Shown: positions 20,110 to 31,236, numbered from the stretch's first letter. The stretch: 64,000 bases of DNA from Paralithodes platypus (GCA_032716605.1 CM064518.1:40404740-40468739), one strand, 5' to 3'. Notes: generated by a model not told the origin, from the sequence alone. Made by a program: numbers and translations.

Positions 20110-20145
20110 TATATACACAGGTGAGCCCTCAATTCTCCTCAGTTT
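20110..20145 (+). promoter_or_regulatory. Core-promoter-like TATA plus arthropod Inr
   Basis: TATATAC at 20110-20116 and TCAGTTT around 20139-20145 place an initiator A (20141) 31 nt after the first T of the TATA box. This is the canonical spacing. The Inr matches the arthropod TCAGT form. A GGTCA at +31 to +35 resembles a DPE but is out of register. The next candidate coding exon on this strand is at 21802. TATA strings are common in this window, so chance is possible. Confidence 0.35.
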
Positions 20146-20865
20146 ATGTCACGCTGTTGGCAAGGTGGGAGGTCACGAAGGTTGCTCGTGTGTCAAGGAC
20201 CTCGTGAAGTTGATGGCGTGTGAAGATTAAACAGATTTTGTACTCCCAATAATAATATTTGCTAATGTGAAGAATAAAAGATATTCAGCTATACTACACG
20301 ACAGGATAATAATATATCACCTGGCGAGACTGTGAATTGTAGTGTGCTTCACGAGAATATATAGCTAAACTGTGAAATGTAGCGTGTTTCGCGACACATG
20401 TACATTATAGCTGAACGTTATATGCGAATGAAACTAAATGTACGACAAAATATTAAATGCTCTTGTGCAAGTGTGAAAATAGTGTATTGAGCTGTATTAC
20501 TAAATAAGATACTGTATGATAACTGAGCATATGCAGTATTGGCCAAGCATATAGAACACATTTTGAGTAACAAATATAAAGACCAGCCACTTTTGAGATA
20601 TTCCTAGTGCAATAAACCGATGATATTAATGTCATCTACAAACACATAATTGTAGCCAACTGAAGTTGTACGTAACTTCTACAAAAAGAAGCATTATATA
20701 TAACTTAGATCATTTAGACCATCTGCAAAATATTTGTAAAGTAATGAACTTCGATGATGAAAGCTAATTGTGAAATTGCGAGTGTAAATAACTGATATAA
20801 TTTGAATGATAAACGAAAAATTAAGTGCAATTAACTGAGATAGTAATCAATATCTACGAAATAAC
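20146..20865. other. Unique AT-rich sequence downstream of promoter-like site
   Basis: A short duplicated motif (AACTGTGAATTGTAGTGTG / AACTGTGAAATGTAGCGTG at about 20330 and 20370) is present. No open frame of note; it could be 5' UTR or intron. Confidence 0.4.
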
Positions 20866-21063
20866 AATTACACTAGGCCATAATGAGATAATAACAATTA
20901 CACTAGGCCATAATGAGATAATAACAATTACACTAGGCCATAATGAGATACAATTACACTAGGCCATAATGAGATAATAACAATTACACTAGGCCATAAT
21001 GAGATACAATTACACTAGGCCATAATGAGATAATAACAATTAAACTAGGCCATAATGAGATAC
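20866..21063. repeat. 24-30-bp tandem repeat, about seven copies
   Basis: CAATTACACTAGGCCATAAT followed by GAGATA, with or without ATAA. Copies are directly adjacent with no spacers, so this is not CRISPR-like. Confidence 0.9.
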
Positions 21064-21275
21064 TATTAGCTTGGCATTTGACGTTATTGGTGCGATCCCG
21101 TTTTCTTTCAATCAATCAAATAATACGACTCCGTACTTCCGTTTTCCCTACCCTAGTGTCTCTTGTGGTGAGGAGGTAACCCACTGGTGACTGTATCCCA
21201 TCACCTGTAGCAGAGTCTGGGATCGGCAATAATGTACCAGTCTAGTTTTGGGTTGTTGGGTAATGTGTTCGCGTT

Positions 21276-21490
21276 TTAGCCCCTTCGATCTGTACCGGTG
21301 CCGTCTCTTTTAAGTTTATTCTGGCTACTGTTCGACGATTGTATTCAGTCTCAAAACGGCCTCCAGCAATTAACAAGCTTCGAAAATCTCGCTTAGCCTT
21401 TCTTACTACCACAAGCACTTCTTAAACTGCACAAAATCCTCTAAATATAGAAAGAATAAAATAAGACATCACCGGTACAGAAGGGGTTAA
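21276..21490. mobile_element. TTAA family C element, uninterrupted
   Basis: 215 bp from TTAGCCCCTTCGATCTGTAC to TCACCGGTACAGAAGGGGTT and AA. The site CGCTTAGCCTTTCTTACTAC is intact and corresponds to the place where the copy at 22283 carries an insertion. Confidence 0.85.
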
Positions 21491-21801
21491 GGTGTGTGTG
21501 TGTGTTTCCGGTTCTAAGCAACACACTTTAAAGTAACGTCAAGATGCCAATAGAAGAAATCAAATAACAGACTTAATTCTTTAGTATGTTTGGAATCTTA
21601 TAAAATAACTCCTAGCCTATTATCGGATACAAGAAGGTGTTTGGTCCCGATAAAACAAATACAAGCACGCACATCAAAGTACCGGTAACGTAAAGATGGA
21701 AGCATCAAAGATCGAATAACAAATATTTATATAGTATGTTTTAAATCTGGTGAAGGGACTCCGAGTCTAGTATCGGATACAAGCCATCGTGTGGTTAACA
21801 G

Positions 21802-21866
21802 TATAATGTCGGAGAATCAGGAGGGCTTGGGACCAGACACACCTCCTCCTCCTTCTTATGATGCAG
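21802..21866 (+). CDS. Candidate exon with Pro-rich PPSY motif
   Basis: An ATG at 21806 opens MSENQEGLGPDTPPPPSYDA and the exon ends at a donor GATGCAG|GTATTG in phase 1. PPSY is a PPxY-type motif, the usual ligand of WW domains (for example in NEDD4-family ligases), typically found in cytosolic tails and adaptor proteins. As a first coding exon it would need only the ATG. As an internal exon, an AG at 21800-21801 would fit the phase-2 donor at 17107, though its pyrimidine tract is poor. The codon pattern and motif make this a good exon candidate, but no further exon is certain. Confidence 0.45.
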
Positions 21867-22282
21867 GTATTGTAACGAGGCATCTTGGTAGCATGCAAGA
21901 CAACTAGAGCAGTTTTAGTATTTAATTTTTGTTCAAGGAATATAGTGTTTTATTGTTGTTTTTCATGTTTTGAGTGGAGGATTTGCATTTACTTACCCAT
22001 TATCCATCAATCGGAAGATACGGCGTCAAATGGCGCCATATATTGGGTGAAATGCACTTTTACAGTAGGTAAGGGAAATTGTGGGGTAAATTGGATACAT
22101 GATGGGTTGAGGGGGGCGCTGGCCTTATTGTCATCCTCATATTATGTTGATCTGTAGGGGGGGGGGGGGACAGGTTGCCTTGACTTTGTTTAGGTGAGTA
22201 ACGCTCGCGCCATTTATTGGGTGAATCGCGTGCCGCCGCCTACGAAACAAGAAGGAGAAGAAGGTCGCCGGCACAGAAGGGG
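21867..22282. other. Probable intron DNA with G run and family C fragment
   Basis: Unique sequence, a short G run (22158-22169), and a family C right end (GCCGGCACAGAAGGGGTTAA) terminating at 22286, where the next family C copy starts on the same TTAA. Confidence 0.5.
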
Positions 22283-22816
22283 TTAACCCATTCATTACCG
22301 GTGATGCCCTTTCATCACATTTGGACACTATTAAACGATTTTATTCAGTTTAAAGAGGGCCTCCAGCAATCAACAAGCTACGAACCGTCTTACTTAAGGG
22401 GAGGTTTTTAGTGTGTTTCCTAGACTTCCATCAAGCTTGAAATTACACCCCCATGACCCCCTTTCAAGATAAATTTGTACATTTTTCGGTAGAAAAATGT
22501 CCCGGCTGAAAGCCGGTTCCTCTTAAATTACAGGCTCGCTATCGCTCGCCAGGATAAAATCGACACCTGAATTGCACGATAGGTCTTATTATGGGGTGAA
22601 AGTTCTTAAAATCGCTAAACTAATGGGGAAACGTTTTATAATATCAAAAGCAATGGGGCTAAACATGAGGGAGAAAGGGGTCAAGAACAAAATCCCTCAA
22701 GTGGAGATCTCCCCTTAACCCGTTCTACTACCACATAACCGTCTTAAACTGCACAACATCGTCGAAATATAGCTAGATCAGAATTCGAAAGACGTCGCCG
22801 GTACAGTAGGGGTTAA
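22283..22816. mobile_element. TTAA family C element carrying a nested B element
   Basis: Left part TTAACCCATTCATTACCGGT to 22397; right part from 22715 to CGCCGGTACAGTAGGGGTTA and A. The two parts align with the uninterrupted copy at 21276 on either side of one TTAA, so the 22394-22718 element is a clean insertion with TTAA duplication. Confidence 0.9.
22394..22718 (-). mobile_element. TTAA subfamily B element, nested
   Basis: 325 bp, TTAAGGGGAGGTTTTTAG to GTGGAGATCTCCCCTTAA, with the full core. Very similar to the nested copy at 46791. Confidence 0.95.
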
Positions 22817-22979
22817 GCTTATCTGTCCAAATCCCGAGACAGATGCCACTAACCTTCATCACTTCCTTCTTTATTAACCCGGGTTGTGGAGCATGGTGGG
22901 CGTAGTAGAAGAGGGTGTGTGGGTGTGATGGATGAGATAAAGAAAACGAGAAGTGAGAGGTGGCTGAGATAGAGTGGAG

Positions 22980-22990
22980 AGAGAGTGAGA

Positions 22991-23043
<53 letters not shown>

Positions 23044-23200
23044 TGTGTGTGTCTGTTCCTCTGTGTGTTTGTGTGTGTGTGTCTGTTCCTCTGTGTTTGT
23101 GTGCGTGTGTCTGTTCCTCTGTGTGTGTATGTGTGCGTGTTACTGTGTATGTGTATATGTAAACGAGGGGGCATACAGAGAGAGAGAGAGAAGGGGGGTG
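22980..23200. repeat. (GT)n with CTGTTCCTCT interruptions, (GA)n
   Basis: A GT run and three GTGTGTCTGTTCCTCTGTGT units, then (GA)n. Frames here are artefacts. Confidence 0.9.
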
Positions 23201-23216
23201 GGCTGCATGTGTGTGC

Positions 23217-23313
23217 GCCAAACTAATGGGCCGAACGTCTTAAAATCTAAAAAACAATGGGGCTAAACACGAGGGAGAAAGGGGCCAGAAGAAATCAGCC
23301 CAATCCCCCTTAA
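23217..23313 (-). mobile_element. TTAA family A terminal fragment
   Basis: Only the last two internal units and the end CAATCCCCCTTAA remain, directly followed by (CA)n. Confidence 0.75.
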
Positions 23314-23315
23314 CA

Positions 23316-23376
<61 letters not shown>

Positions 23377-23459
23377 GCCGGTTGAACACAGAGTCAATTA
23401 AAGGTGTAGGTAAAGGAAACGGGATGCTTGACACAGGTGGGGGGGGGGGGGGGGGGGGG
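23316..23459. repeat. (CA)n and poly(G)
   Basis: (CA)n at 23316-23375, unique bases, then about 20 G at 23440-23459. Confidence 0.95.
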
Positions 23460-23509
23460 CTATTTCCGACTCTTCAGTAGACGTCAGAGAGGGGGGATAA
23501 AAAGACAGT

Positions 23510-23544
23510 TAGACAGAGATATAAATAGACAGATAGATAGATAA

Positions 23545-23583
<39 letters not shown>

Positions 23584-24590
23584 TTGGTAGATAGATAATT
23601 ATGTAGGTAGATAGATAGACAGACATACAGAGATCAATAGATAGATATATAGATAGTTAGATAGATACATTGGCAGGTAGTTAGATACACGCACAGGCAG
23701 ATAAACAGAGATAGATAGACAGATAGATATATAGATAGATATATAATTAGATAGATCGACATACAGTTACCTGTAGATAGGTAGCTAGAAAGATAGATAG
23801 ATAGATAGATAGACATGTAGACAGACAGATAGATAGATAGATAGACACGTAGACAGACAGATAGATAGATAGATAGATAGACACGTAAACAGACAGATAG
23901 ATAGATAGATAGACACGTAGACAGACAGATAGATAGATAGATAGACACGTAGACAGATAGATAGATAGATAGCCACGTAGACAGACAGATAGATAGATAG
24001 ATAGACACGTAGACAGACAGATAGATAGATAGATAGACACGTAAACAGACAGATAGATAGATAGATAGACACGTAAACAGACAGATAGATAGATAGACAC
24101 GTAGACAGACAGATAGATAGATAGATAGACACGTAAACAGACAGATAGATAGACACGTAAACAGACAGATAGATAGATAGATAGACACGTAGACAGACAG
24201 ATAGATAGATAGATAGACACGTAAACAGACAGATAGATAGATAGATAGACACGTAAACAGACAGATAGATAGATAGATAGACACGTAGACAGACAGATAG
24301 ATAGATAGATAGACACGTAGACAGACAGATAGATAGATAGATAGACACGTAGAAAGACAGATAGATAGATAGATAAACACGTAAACAGACAGATAGATAG
24401 ATAGATAGACATGTAGACAGACAGATAGATAGATAGATAGACACGTAGACAGACAGATAGATAGATAGATAGACACGTAAACAGACAGATAGATAGATAG
24501 ATAGACATGTAGACAGACAGATAGATAGATAGATAGACACGTAGACAGACAGATAGATATATGGGTAGATAGATAGCTAGCTAAGTGAAG
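23510..24590. repeat. GATA/GACA minisatellite, about 1 kb
   Basis: (AGAT)n blocks separated by AGACACGTAGACAGACAG or AGACACGTAAACAGACAG, in units mostly of 28-32 bp. The - strand frames reading YLSIYLSVCLRV are repeat translations. Confidence 0.95.
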
Positions 24591-24727
24591 ATTATATAGA
24601 CAGGAAAACAACAGACAAACAAACGCACTTAAATGATTACAAGCCAGGTGAAGCACAGGGGGTAATAATTTTAAAATGCAGGTAAAGAAAACGGAGCTGC
24701 GTGACACAAGTAGCTCTATTTCCGACT

Positions 24728-24971
24728 GTAGAGAGAGAGAGAGAGAGAGAGAGAGTGCGAGTGTGTTAGAGAGAGTACGTGAGAGAGTGATAGAGAGAGA
24801 GTGTGTGTGAGAGAGAGACAGAGATAGATTTACATATATACACTGACCACACAGACCTTACGATCCCAGCAAGGTGGTCAGGACTTAATTCTAGTTGACA
24901 TAGCTAACCCGTGAGTAAGGGAAAGTGGAAGGAGAGAGAGAGAGAGAGAGAGGTGAGTAAGGGAAAGTGGA

Positions 24972-25040
<69 letters not shown>
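24728..25040. repeat. (GA)n tracts around a LINE tail
   Basis: (GA)n at 24728-24828 and 24936-25036. The GGTGAGTAAGGGAAAGTGGAA string of the LINE tail is duplicated within the second tract. Confidence 0.9.
24829..24940 (-). mobile_element. LINE 3'-end fragment
   Basis: TTTACATATATACACTGACC and CACACAGACCTTACGATCCC match 61-205 and 54382-54510. Confidence 0.55.
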
Positions 25041-25182
25041 GGGAAAAGGGAGAGGGGGGAGGGGGGCAAAAACTGAAAAGCGAGGCCCCCCACACACACC
25101 TGCTCTCTACCCTAGCTCCGTCAGACCTCTCTATAGGGAGAGTTAAAACAACTATCTGGTCCCACGTCTTGGGGGTTGTTAT

Positions 25183-25471
25183 GTTCTTTTGGTAAGTTAT
25201 TGGCGATTTTAAGAAATTTCGACCCATTTCTGTCAATTTTAAGACCTTTCGTGTCATTTAGGTGCCGATTTTTTTTCCTGGCGAGTGATAGCGAGTTGTA
25301 GTTAAAGAGGAACCGTTGACCGGGAAATATTTCTACCGAAAAATATACAAATGTATCTTGAAAGGGGGTCTAAGAGGCGTCTTTTTAAGCTTGATGGAGA
25401 TTTAGCGAGGAAACTAAAAACATAATATATAGATAAATAAACCGACCAAAATATAAACCCTATCCCCTTAA
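25183..25471 (+). mobile_element. TTAA family A element, left-truncated
   Basis: Internal units, CTGGCGAGTGATAGCGAG, TACCGAAAAATATACAAA, AAGCTTGATGGAG and end CTATCCCCTTAA (25468-25471). Confidence 0.85.
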
Positions 25472-25590
25472 GTAAAACATACCCACCCAAACCCCCTTCA
25501 AGCTAAATTTGTAAAATTTTTGATAGAATATTGTACCAAGTGAAGGCCGATTTTTTCCAAGTTACAGGCTCGCTATTGCTCACCCAGGGA
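25468..25590 (-). mobile_element. TTAA family A element, partial, abutting
   Basis: Begins at the same TTAA, with CCCCCTTCAAGCTAAATTTG and GGCTCGCTATTGCTCACC before an A run. The two are tail-to-tail with one common TTAA. Confidence 0.65.
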
Positions 25591-25591
25591 A

Positions 25592-25625
<34 letters not shown>

Positions 25626-25914
25626 CCTTTTACCTTAACTTACCATCCCTTAAACAACAACCATCACCACCACACCATAGTACAACTACCACAACCACAA
25701 CCATCACCTACCATGACCAAGGTAGGAGTTGGCAGGTTCGCTAAGCCCTGAAGTTATCACCTCATTTCCTTTCACACTAATACTTTACTGACCTACCTGA
25801 CACTAACCATCAGGCTTCTCACAAACACCTACCACCACAACTACCTCACACACACCACCTACCATGCAGACTACCACCTACCACATAAATGCAACCTATT
25901 ATATACAATCACCA
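25591..25914. other. A run, (TA)n and ACC-rich sequence
   Basis: Poly(A)/(TA) to 25625, then CCACCACAACTACC-type sequence grading into the A/C array. No gene. Confidence 0.6.
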
Positions 25915-27515
25915 ATTACCACATCCACACAAACCACAAACAACAAACCCCACACACACACACCACACAAACCACAAACAACAAACCCCCCACACACACA
26001 CCACACAAACCCCACACACACACACAAACCACAAACAACAAACCCCACACACACACACCACACAAACCACAAACAACAAACCCCACACACACACACTACA
26101 CAAACCACAAACCCCACACACACACACAATCCACAAACAACAAACCCCACACACACACACCACACAAACCACAAACAGCAAACCCCACACACACACACAC
26201 ACACCACACAAACCACAAACAACAAACCCCACACACACACACACCACACAATCCACAAACAACAAACCCCACACACACACACAAACCACAAACAACAAAC
26301 CCCACACACACACACCACACAAACCACACAAACCACAAACCCCACACACACACACAAACCACAAACAACAAACCCCACACACACACACCACACAAACCAC
26401 AAACAACAAACCCCACACACACACACACACACACACACACCACAAACAACAAACCCCCCCCCACACACACACCACACAAACCACAAACAACAAACCCCCT
26501 ACACACACACCACACAAACCACAAACAACAAACCCCCCCCACACACACACCACACAAACCACAAACAACAAACCCCACACACACAAACCACAAACAACAA
26601 ACCCCCCACACACCACACAAACCACAAACAACAAACCCCCCACACACACCACACAAACCACAAACAACAAACCCACACACACACAACACAAACAACAACC
26701 CCCCCCCACACACACCACACAAACCACAAACAACAAACCCCACCACACACACAAACCACAAACACAAACCCCCCACACACACACCACACAACAACAACCC
26801 CCCACACACACACACCACACAAACCACAAACAACAAACCCCCTACACACACACCACACAAACAACAAACCCCACACACACACACCACACAAACCACAAAC
26901 AACAAACCCCCTACACACACACCACACAAACCACAAACAACAAAGCCCCAACACACACACCACACAAACCACAAACAACAAACCCCCCACACACACACAC
27001 ACACAAACACAAACAACAAACCCCCCCCACACACACACCACAAACAACAAACCCCACACACACACACACACAAACACACAAACAACAAACCCCCCCCCCA
27101 CACACACACCACAAACAACAAACCCCACACACACACACCACAAACAACAACCCCCCCCCCACACACACAAACAACAAACAACAAACCCCACACAAACCAC
27201 AAACCCCCCCACACACACACACACACAAACAACAAACCCCCCCACACACACACCACAAACAACAAACCCCCCACACACACACACACACAAACCACAAACA
27301 ACAAACCCCACACACACACACACCACAAACAACAAACCCCACACACACACACACCACACAAACCACAAACAACAAACCCCACACACACACACACCACACA
27401 AACCACAAAACCCCCCCCCCCCCCCCCCCCACACAAACCACAAACAACAAAACCCACACACCACACAAACCACAAACAACAAACCCCACACACACACACA
27501 CACACAAACCACCAC
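25915..27515. repeat. 1.6-kb A/C-only minisatellite
   Basis: Units of about 30-45 bp, ACCACAAACAACAAACCCC plus a (CA)n linker and CCACACAA. G is essentially absent on the + strand and T is rare. Linker length and C-run length vary. All the 200-550-residue frames on both strands are translations of this array. Confidence 0.98.
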
Positions 27516-27714
27516 CTGCGCGTAGCAGAAACAAAAACTACGAGAAATATTAAATTTGTGAGCTTGAGCACCCGCCAAGGAGTTATCCCGGCCATAACCC
27601 TTTCACACACACCTCAGGCACACCTCACACTCACCTGGAGATGTGGCTTCATTAGTGTCGGAGGCTGAGGCAGAATTAGACAGTTAGTAAGCAAGCCGGA
27701 AATCCCTGAATGGC
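27516..27714. other. Unique sequence
   Basis: A short ordinary stretch between the A/C array and a family A element; nothing recognised. Confidence 0.4.
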
Positions 27715-28083
27715 TTAAGAAGGGATGGTTCGTGTTTTGGTCGAGTGTTTTGCTTTTATTAAATATTTTTCTAGTTTCCTCCCTCGACCGTCATCAAATT
27801 TAAAAAACAACCCCAGACATATTTCAAGACATATTTGTACATTTTTCGGTAGAAAAATTTCCCGGCCAAAGGCCAGTTCTTCCTTAACTACAGGCTCGCT
27901 ATCGCTCGCCAGGAAAAAATCGAAACCTAAATGACATGAAGTCTCAATATTTACAAAGAAAAGGGGCGAAAGGTCTTAACATGGCCAAACTAATGGGCCG
28001 AACGTCTTAAAATCTGAAAACTAATGGGGCTAAGCATGAGGGGGAGAAGGGTGTCCAGACATTTTGACCCCAGCGTCCCTTGA
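27715..28083 (-). mobile_element. TTAA family A element, complete but ends diverged
   Basis: 369 bp, TTAAGAAGGGATGG to CAGCGTCCCTTGA; the right TTAA has become TTGA. The core CGGTAGAAAAATTTCCCGGC and GGCTCGCTATCGCTCGCCAG is intact. Confidence 0.85.
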
Positions 28084-28087
28084 ATTT

Positions 28088-28167
28088 GGCTCTCTGCCAC
28101 TCTTTTAACTTTGGGGGGAGACACTCGTCACAGGCAGCCTGCCTTTTGTCTCCTTCATACATATTAA
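28088..28167 (+). mobile_element. LINE 3' UTR fragment
   Basis: CTTTTAACTTTGGGGGGAGA and GGCAGCCTGCCTTTTGTCTC match the 3' UTR of the - strand LINE at 1135-1217. No poly(A) tail remains. Confidence 0.7.
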
Positions 28168-28302
28168 ACAAAAACATTATTCTGTCAGCTCTATGTTAGA
28201 AACTACATTATATTGCTTTCTTTCTCATTTGTCTTGACTTGTGTTATGTAGCGTACGGAGTGATTTAATATGGTATCGTAAGATCGGAAGAATATTGTTT
28301 AT

Positions 28303-28397
28303 GTTACTGCAATCTAGAAGGAAATATTGTTTATGTTATTGCAATCTAGAAGGAAATATTGTTTATGTTACTGCAATCTAGAAGGAAATATTTAACA
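28303..28397. repeat. 31-bp tandem repeat, three copies
   Basis: ATATTGTTTATGTTACTGCA plus ATCTAGAAGGA. The interval 28168-28302 is unique. Confidence 0.85.
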
Positions 28398-28583
28398 AAT
28401 ATTATTTCGTAGTGATTGCCTTTACAAATTATTGTAGTAAAGCTGAAATGTTACTGCCTCTAATGAAAACAAATCGTGACGTTTTGGAATTTGAGTCGTG
28501 GAATTATAGGATTTATGTTTATCATGATATCAACATATTATATTTTATCACGACTTTCCTAGGTAGTTACACATATAGATCAT

Positions 28584-28637
<54 letters not shown>

Positions 28638-29315
28638 TGTATATATATATATATATATATACCTTTGTTTATTTTGTTATGAAAGTAAAGTTTGTTTAGT
28701 AGTAAAGTGTACAAAGTAGTGTGTGAGTTAGTGTGTACAATGTGTACACACCGCCGCTGGTTCTGCCGACACCCAAATATCACATGTCACCATACCTGTT
28801 GGGGGAGATAGTTTTGGTGTGCCAGGAAACATTTTTGACATTTGTAGTTGATATCTACTGTATGTTTTTGGTTTGGTTTTCTTTTTGTGTCTCCTTTTTT
28901 TGACAGGGGTATATTTTTAACAATTGTAGATGAAATAATTATACTGTATGTTATATTGTTACAAGGGTACATTTTTCACATTTTTCAATTTTGTTATATA
29001 TTTTTTTTTATTTGTATTTTTTTATTTTTTTTTTTTTTTTTACAAGGGTATATTTTTGACAATTGTAGATAAATATATGTTTTCTTTCCAAGGGTAAATG
29101 ATTTACTGTATATATATATATACAGTATATATAGATGAACATTAATCAGGAGATATTTATACATAGAGAGATAAGAGGGAGAGAAATACATACATACATA
29201 GAGATATACATACAGAAATATATACATATGTAGAGATAGAAGTAGCGATACATACATACATAGAAGTAGCGATACTACATACATATATACAGATGGACAG
29301 AGAAGGAGGGAGAAA
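28398..29315. other. AT-rich unique DNA with (CA)n, (TA)n and a decayed repeat
   Basis: (CA)n at 28589-28632, (TA)n at 28640-28661, four diverged copies of AAGGGTATATTTTTGACAAT between 28835 and 29075, and (ACAT)n-like sequence at 29180-29290. No gene. Confidence 0.6.
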
Positions 29316-29937
29316 TATATACAGTATGCAGATAAAGTTGCCATGTTCCTTTAATATATACAGTATGCAGATAAAGTTGCCATGTCCCTTTAATATATAC
29401 AGTATGCAGATAAAGTTGCCATGTCCCTTTAATATATACAGTATGCAGATAAAGTTGCCATGTCCCTTTAATATATACAGTATGCAGATAAAGTTGCCAT
29501 GTCCCTTTAATATATACAGTATGCAGATAAAGTTGCCATGTCCCTTTAATATATACAGTATGCAGATAAAGTTGCCATGTCCCTTTAATATATACAGTAT
29601 GCAGATAAAGTTGCCATGTTCCTTTAATATATACAGTATGCAGATAAAGTTGCCATGTTCCTTTAATATATACAGTATGCAGATAAAGTTGCCATGTTCC
29701 TTTAATATATACAGTATGCAGATAAAGTTGCCATGTCCCTTTAATATATACAGTATGCAGATAAAGTTGCCATGTCCCTTTAATATATACAGTATGCAGA
29801 TAAAGTTGCCATGTCCCTTTAATATATACAGTATGCAGATAAAGTTGCCATGTCCCTTTAATATATACAGTATGCAGATAAAGTTGCCATGTCCCTTTAA
29901 TATATACAGTATGCAGATAAAGTTGCCATGTCCCTTT
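29316..29937. repeat. 39-bp satellite, 16 copies
   Basis: The unit TTAATATATACAGTATGCAG plus ATAAAGTTGCCATGTCCCT is nearly invariant; a TTCCT variant occurs in the first and middle units. Each unit contains a TTAA. The period equals 13 codons, hence the repeated GTWQLYLHTVYIK frame. Confidence 0.98.
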
Positions 29938-30250
29938 AAGGGGGGATGGGCCGGTTTTCTGGACCACTTTCTCCCTCATGTTTAGCCCCATTAGCTTTCA
30001 GATGTTAAGATGTTTGCCCCATTAGTTAGTCGATTTTAAGACCTTTCACCCCATTTTGTCGTCAATATTTAGACCTTTCGTGCTATATAGGTGTCGATTT
30101 TTTCCCTGGCGAACGTTGGAATGTTGGAAGAATCGGCCTTCGGCCGGGACATTTATCTACCGAAAAATATACAAATTAAGTTAGAATGGGGATCTAATGG
30201 ATTTTTTTTTTTTTTAATTTGATGGAGTATTGTGAACCATCCCCCCTTAA
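29936..30250 (+). mobile_element. TTAA family A element at the end of the 39-bp array
   Basis: 315 bp, TTAAGGGGGGATGGGCCG to CATCCCCCCTTAA. The left TTAA is the TTAA of the last satellite unit (CCCTTTAA). Internal units and the GGCCTTCGGCC hairpin are intact; the CGAGCGATAGCG motif is damaged. Confidence 0.9.
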
Positions 30251-30665
30251 TCCTTCTCACTGGCAACCTTATTCTATTATTTACCCCTTTACCTCCTCAT
30301 ATTATCTGTGTAGTATTGTGAACCATCCCCCCTTAATCCTTCTCACTGGCAACCTTATTCTATTATTTACCCCTTTACCCCTCTCATATTATCTGTGTAG
30401 TATTGTGAACCATCCCCCCTTAATCCTTCTCACTGGCAACCTTACTCTATTATTTACCCCTTTACCCCCTCATATTAGCTGTGTAGTATTGTGAACCATC
30501 CCCCCTTAATCCTTCTCACTGGCAACCTTATTCTATTATTTACCCCTTTACCCCTCTCATATTATCTGTGTAGTATTGTGAACCATCCCCCCTTAATCCT
30601 TCTCACTGGCAACCTTATTCTATTATTTACCCCTTTACCCCCTCATATTATCTGTGTAGTATTGT
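30228..30665. repeat. 86-bp tandem repeat, five copies, containing the MITE end
   Basis: The unit TATTGTGAACCATCCCCCCT plus TAATCCTTCTCACTGGCAAC and further to ATCTGTGTAG. Its first 22 bp are the terminal bases of the adjacent family A element, so the array arose by duplication across the element's right border. Confidence 0.9.
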
Positions 30666-30849
30666 TCCACTGTTCCTCTCCCTCTCTTTCCACATAGCGA
30701 GGTTGATGATAAGTTATTTTGCCTTTATATTGTCTTTGTCCAAGTTTTGGTTTGTTTAGTTTGCAAGTTTTACATTTTCATTTTCATTTGCTCAGTACAC
30801 AACCTTCCCCAACTCTCCTCTCCTTCTCATCCCCCTCCCTCCAGTTTTC

Positions 30850-31053
30850 TTAAGCCGGTATCACACGAGAGCTTTTATAGTCAACATTCGACGACTAACA
30901 TTTTTCTGGCAACATTTCTGGACTATTTTACACTGGTGTCGGAAACTAGACTGATGGTAGATAAATTTAGGTAGCAGAAATATTGTAAATGTTGACCTCA
31001 TAAGCTGCCAGACCAGTGTTGAGGGAAAAAGCGCTCGTGTTATACCGGCTTTA
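30850..31053 (+). mobile_element. TTAA family G element, complete
   Basis: TTAAGCCGGTATCACACGAG to GCGCTCGTGTTATACCGGCT and TTA. The inverted ends match over about 20 bp. Contains TGGTAGATAAATTTAGGTAG. Its fellow copy is at 45996. Confidence 0.85.
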
Positions 31054-31089
31054 CTGTGTTGCCCCTCACAATAGGATCTCAGGAGGGTC

Positions 31090-31165
31090 CAACCAAGTTT
31101 TTTTAAAGTTTGATGGAGGTCTAGGGAGGAAACTAAAAACATATTAAAAAGATACATAGCCTAAA
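31090..31165 (+). mobile_element. TTAA family A right-end remnant
   Basis: AAGTTTGATGGAGGTCTAGG and GAGGAAACTAAAAACAT only. Confidence 0.6.
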
Positions 31166-31236
31166 TGAGCAAATAAAATTATAAGCAGCTTTGGAAGTAT
31201 ATCTAGGAATCATAGGGGCTAAATACTTATCTCAAT

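Noticed and set aside
20866..21063. CRISPR-like direct repeats
   Set aside because: Units are adjacent with no unique spacers, and the genome is eukaryotic in character.
23634..24707. 357-residue Tyr/Leu/Ser frame resembling a membrane protein
   Set aside because: Pure translation of the GATA/GACA minisatellite in three frames.
25864..27610. Open frames of 200-550 residues on both strands (His/Thr/Asn-rich or Cys/Val/Gly-rich)
   Set aside because: They are translations of the A/C minisatellite; all frames are open because stop codons cannot form from its words.
29275..29991. 230-residue frames with a 13-residue repeat
   Set aside because: The 39-bp satellite period is divisible by three and lacks stops; frames exist on both strands.
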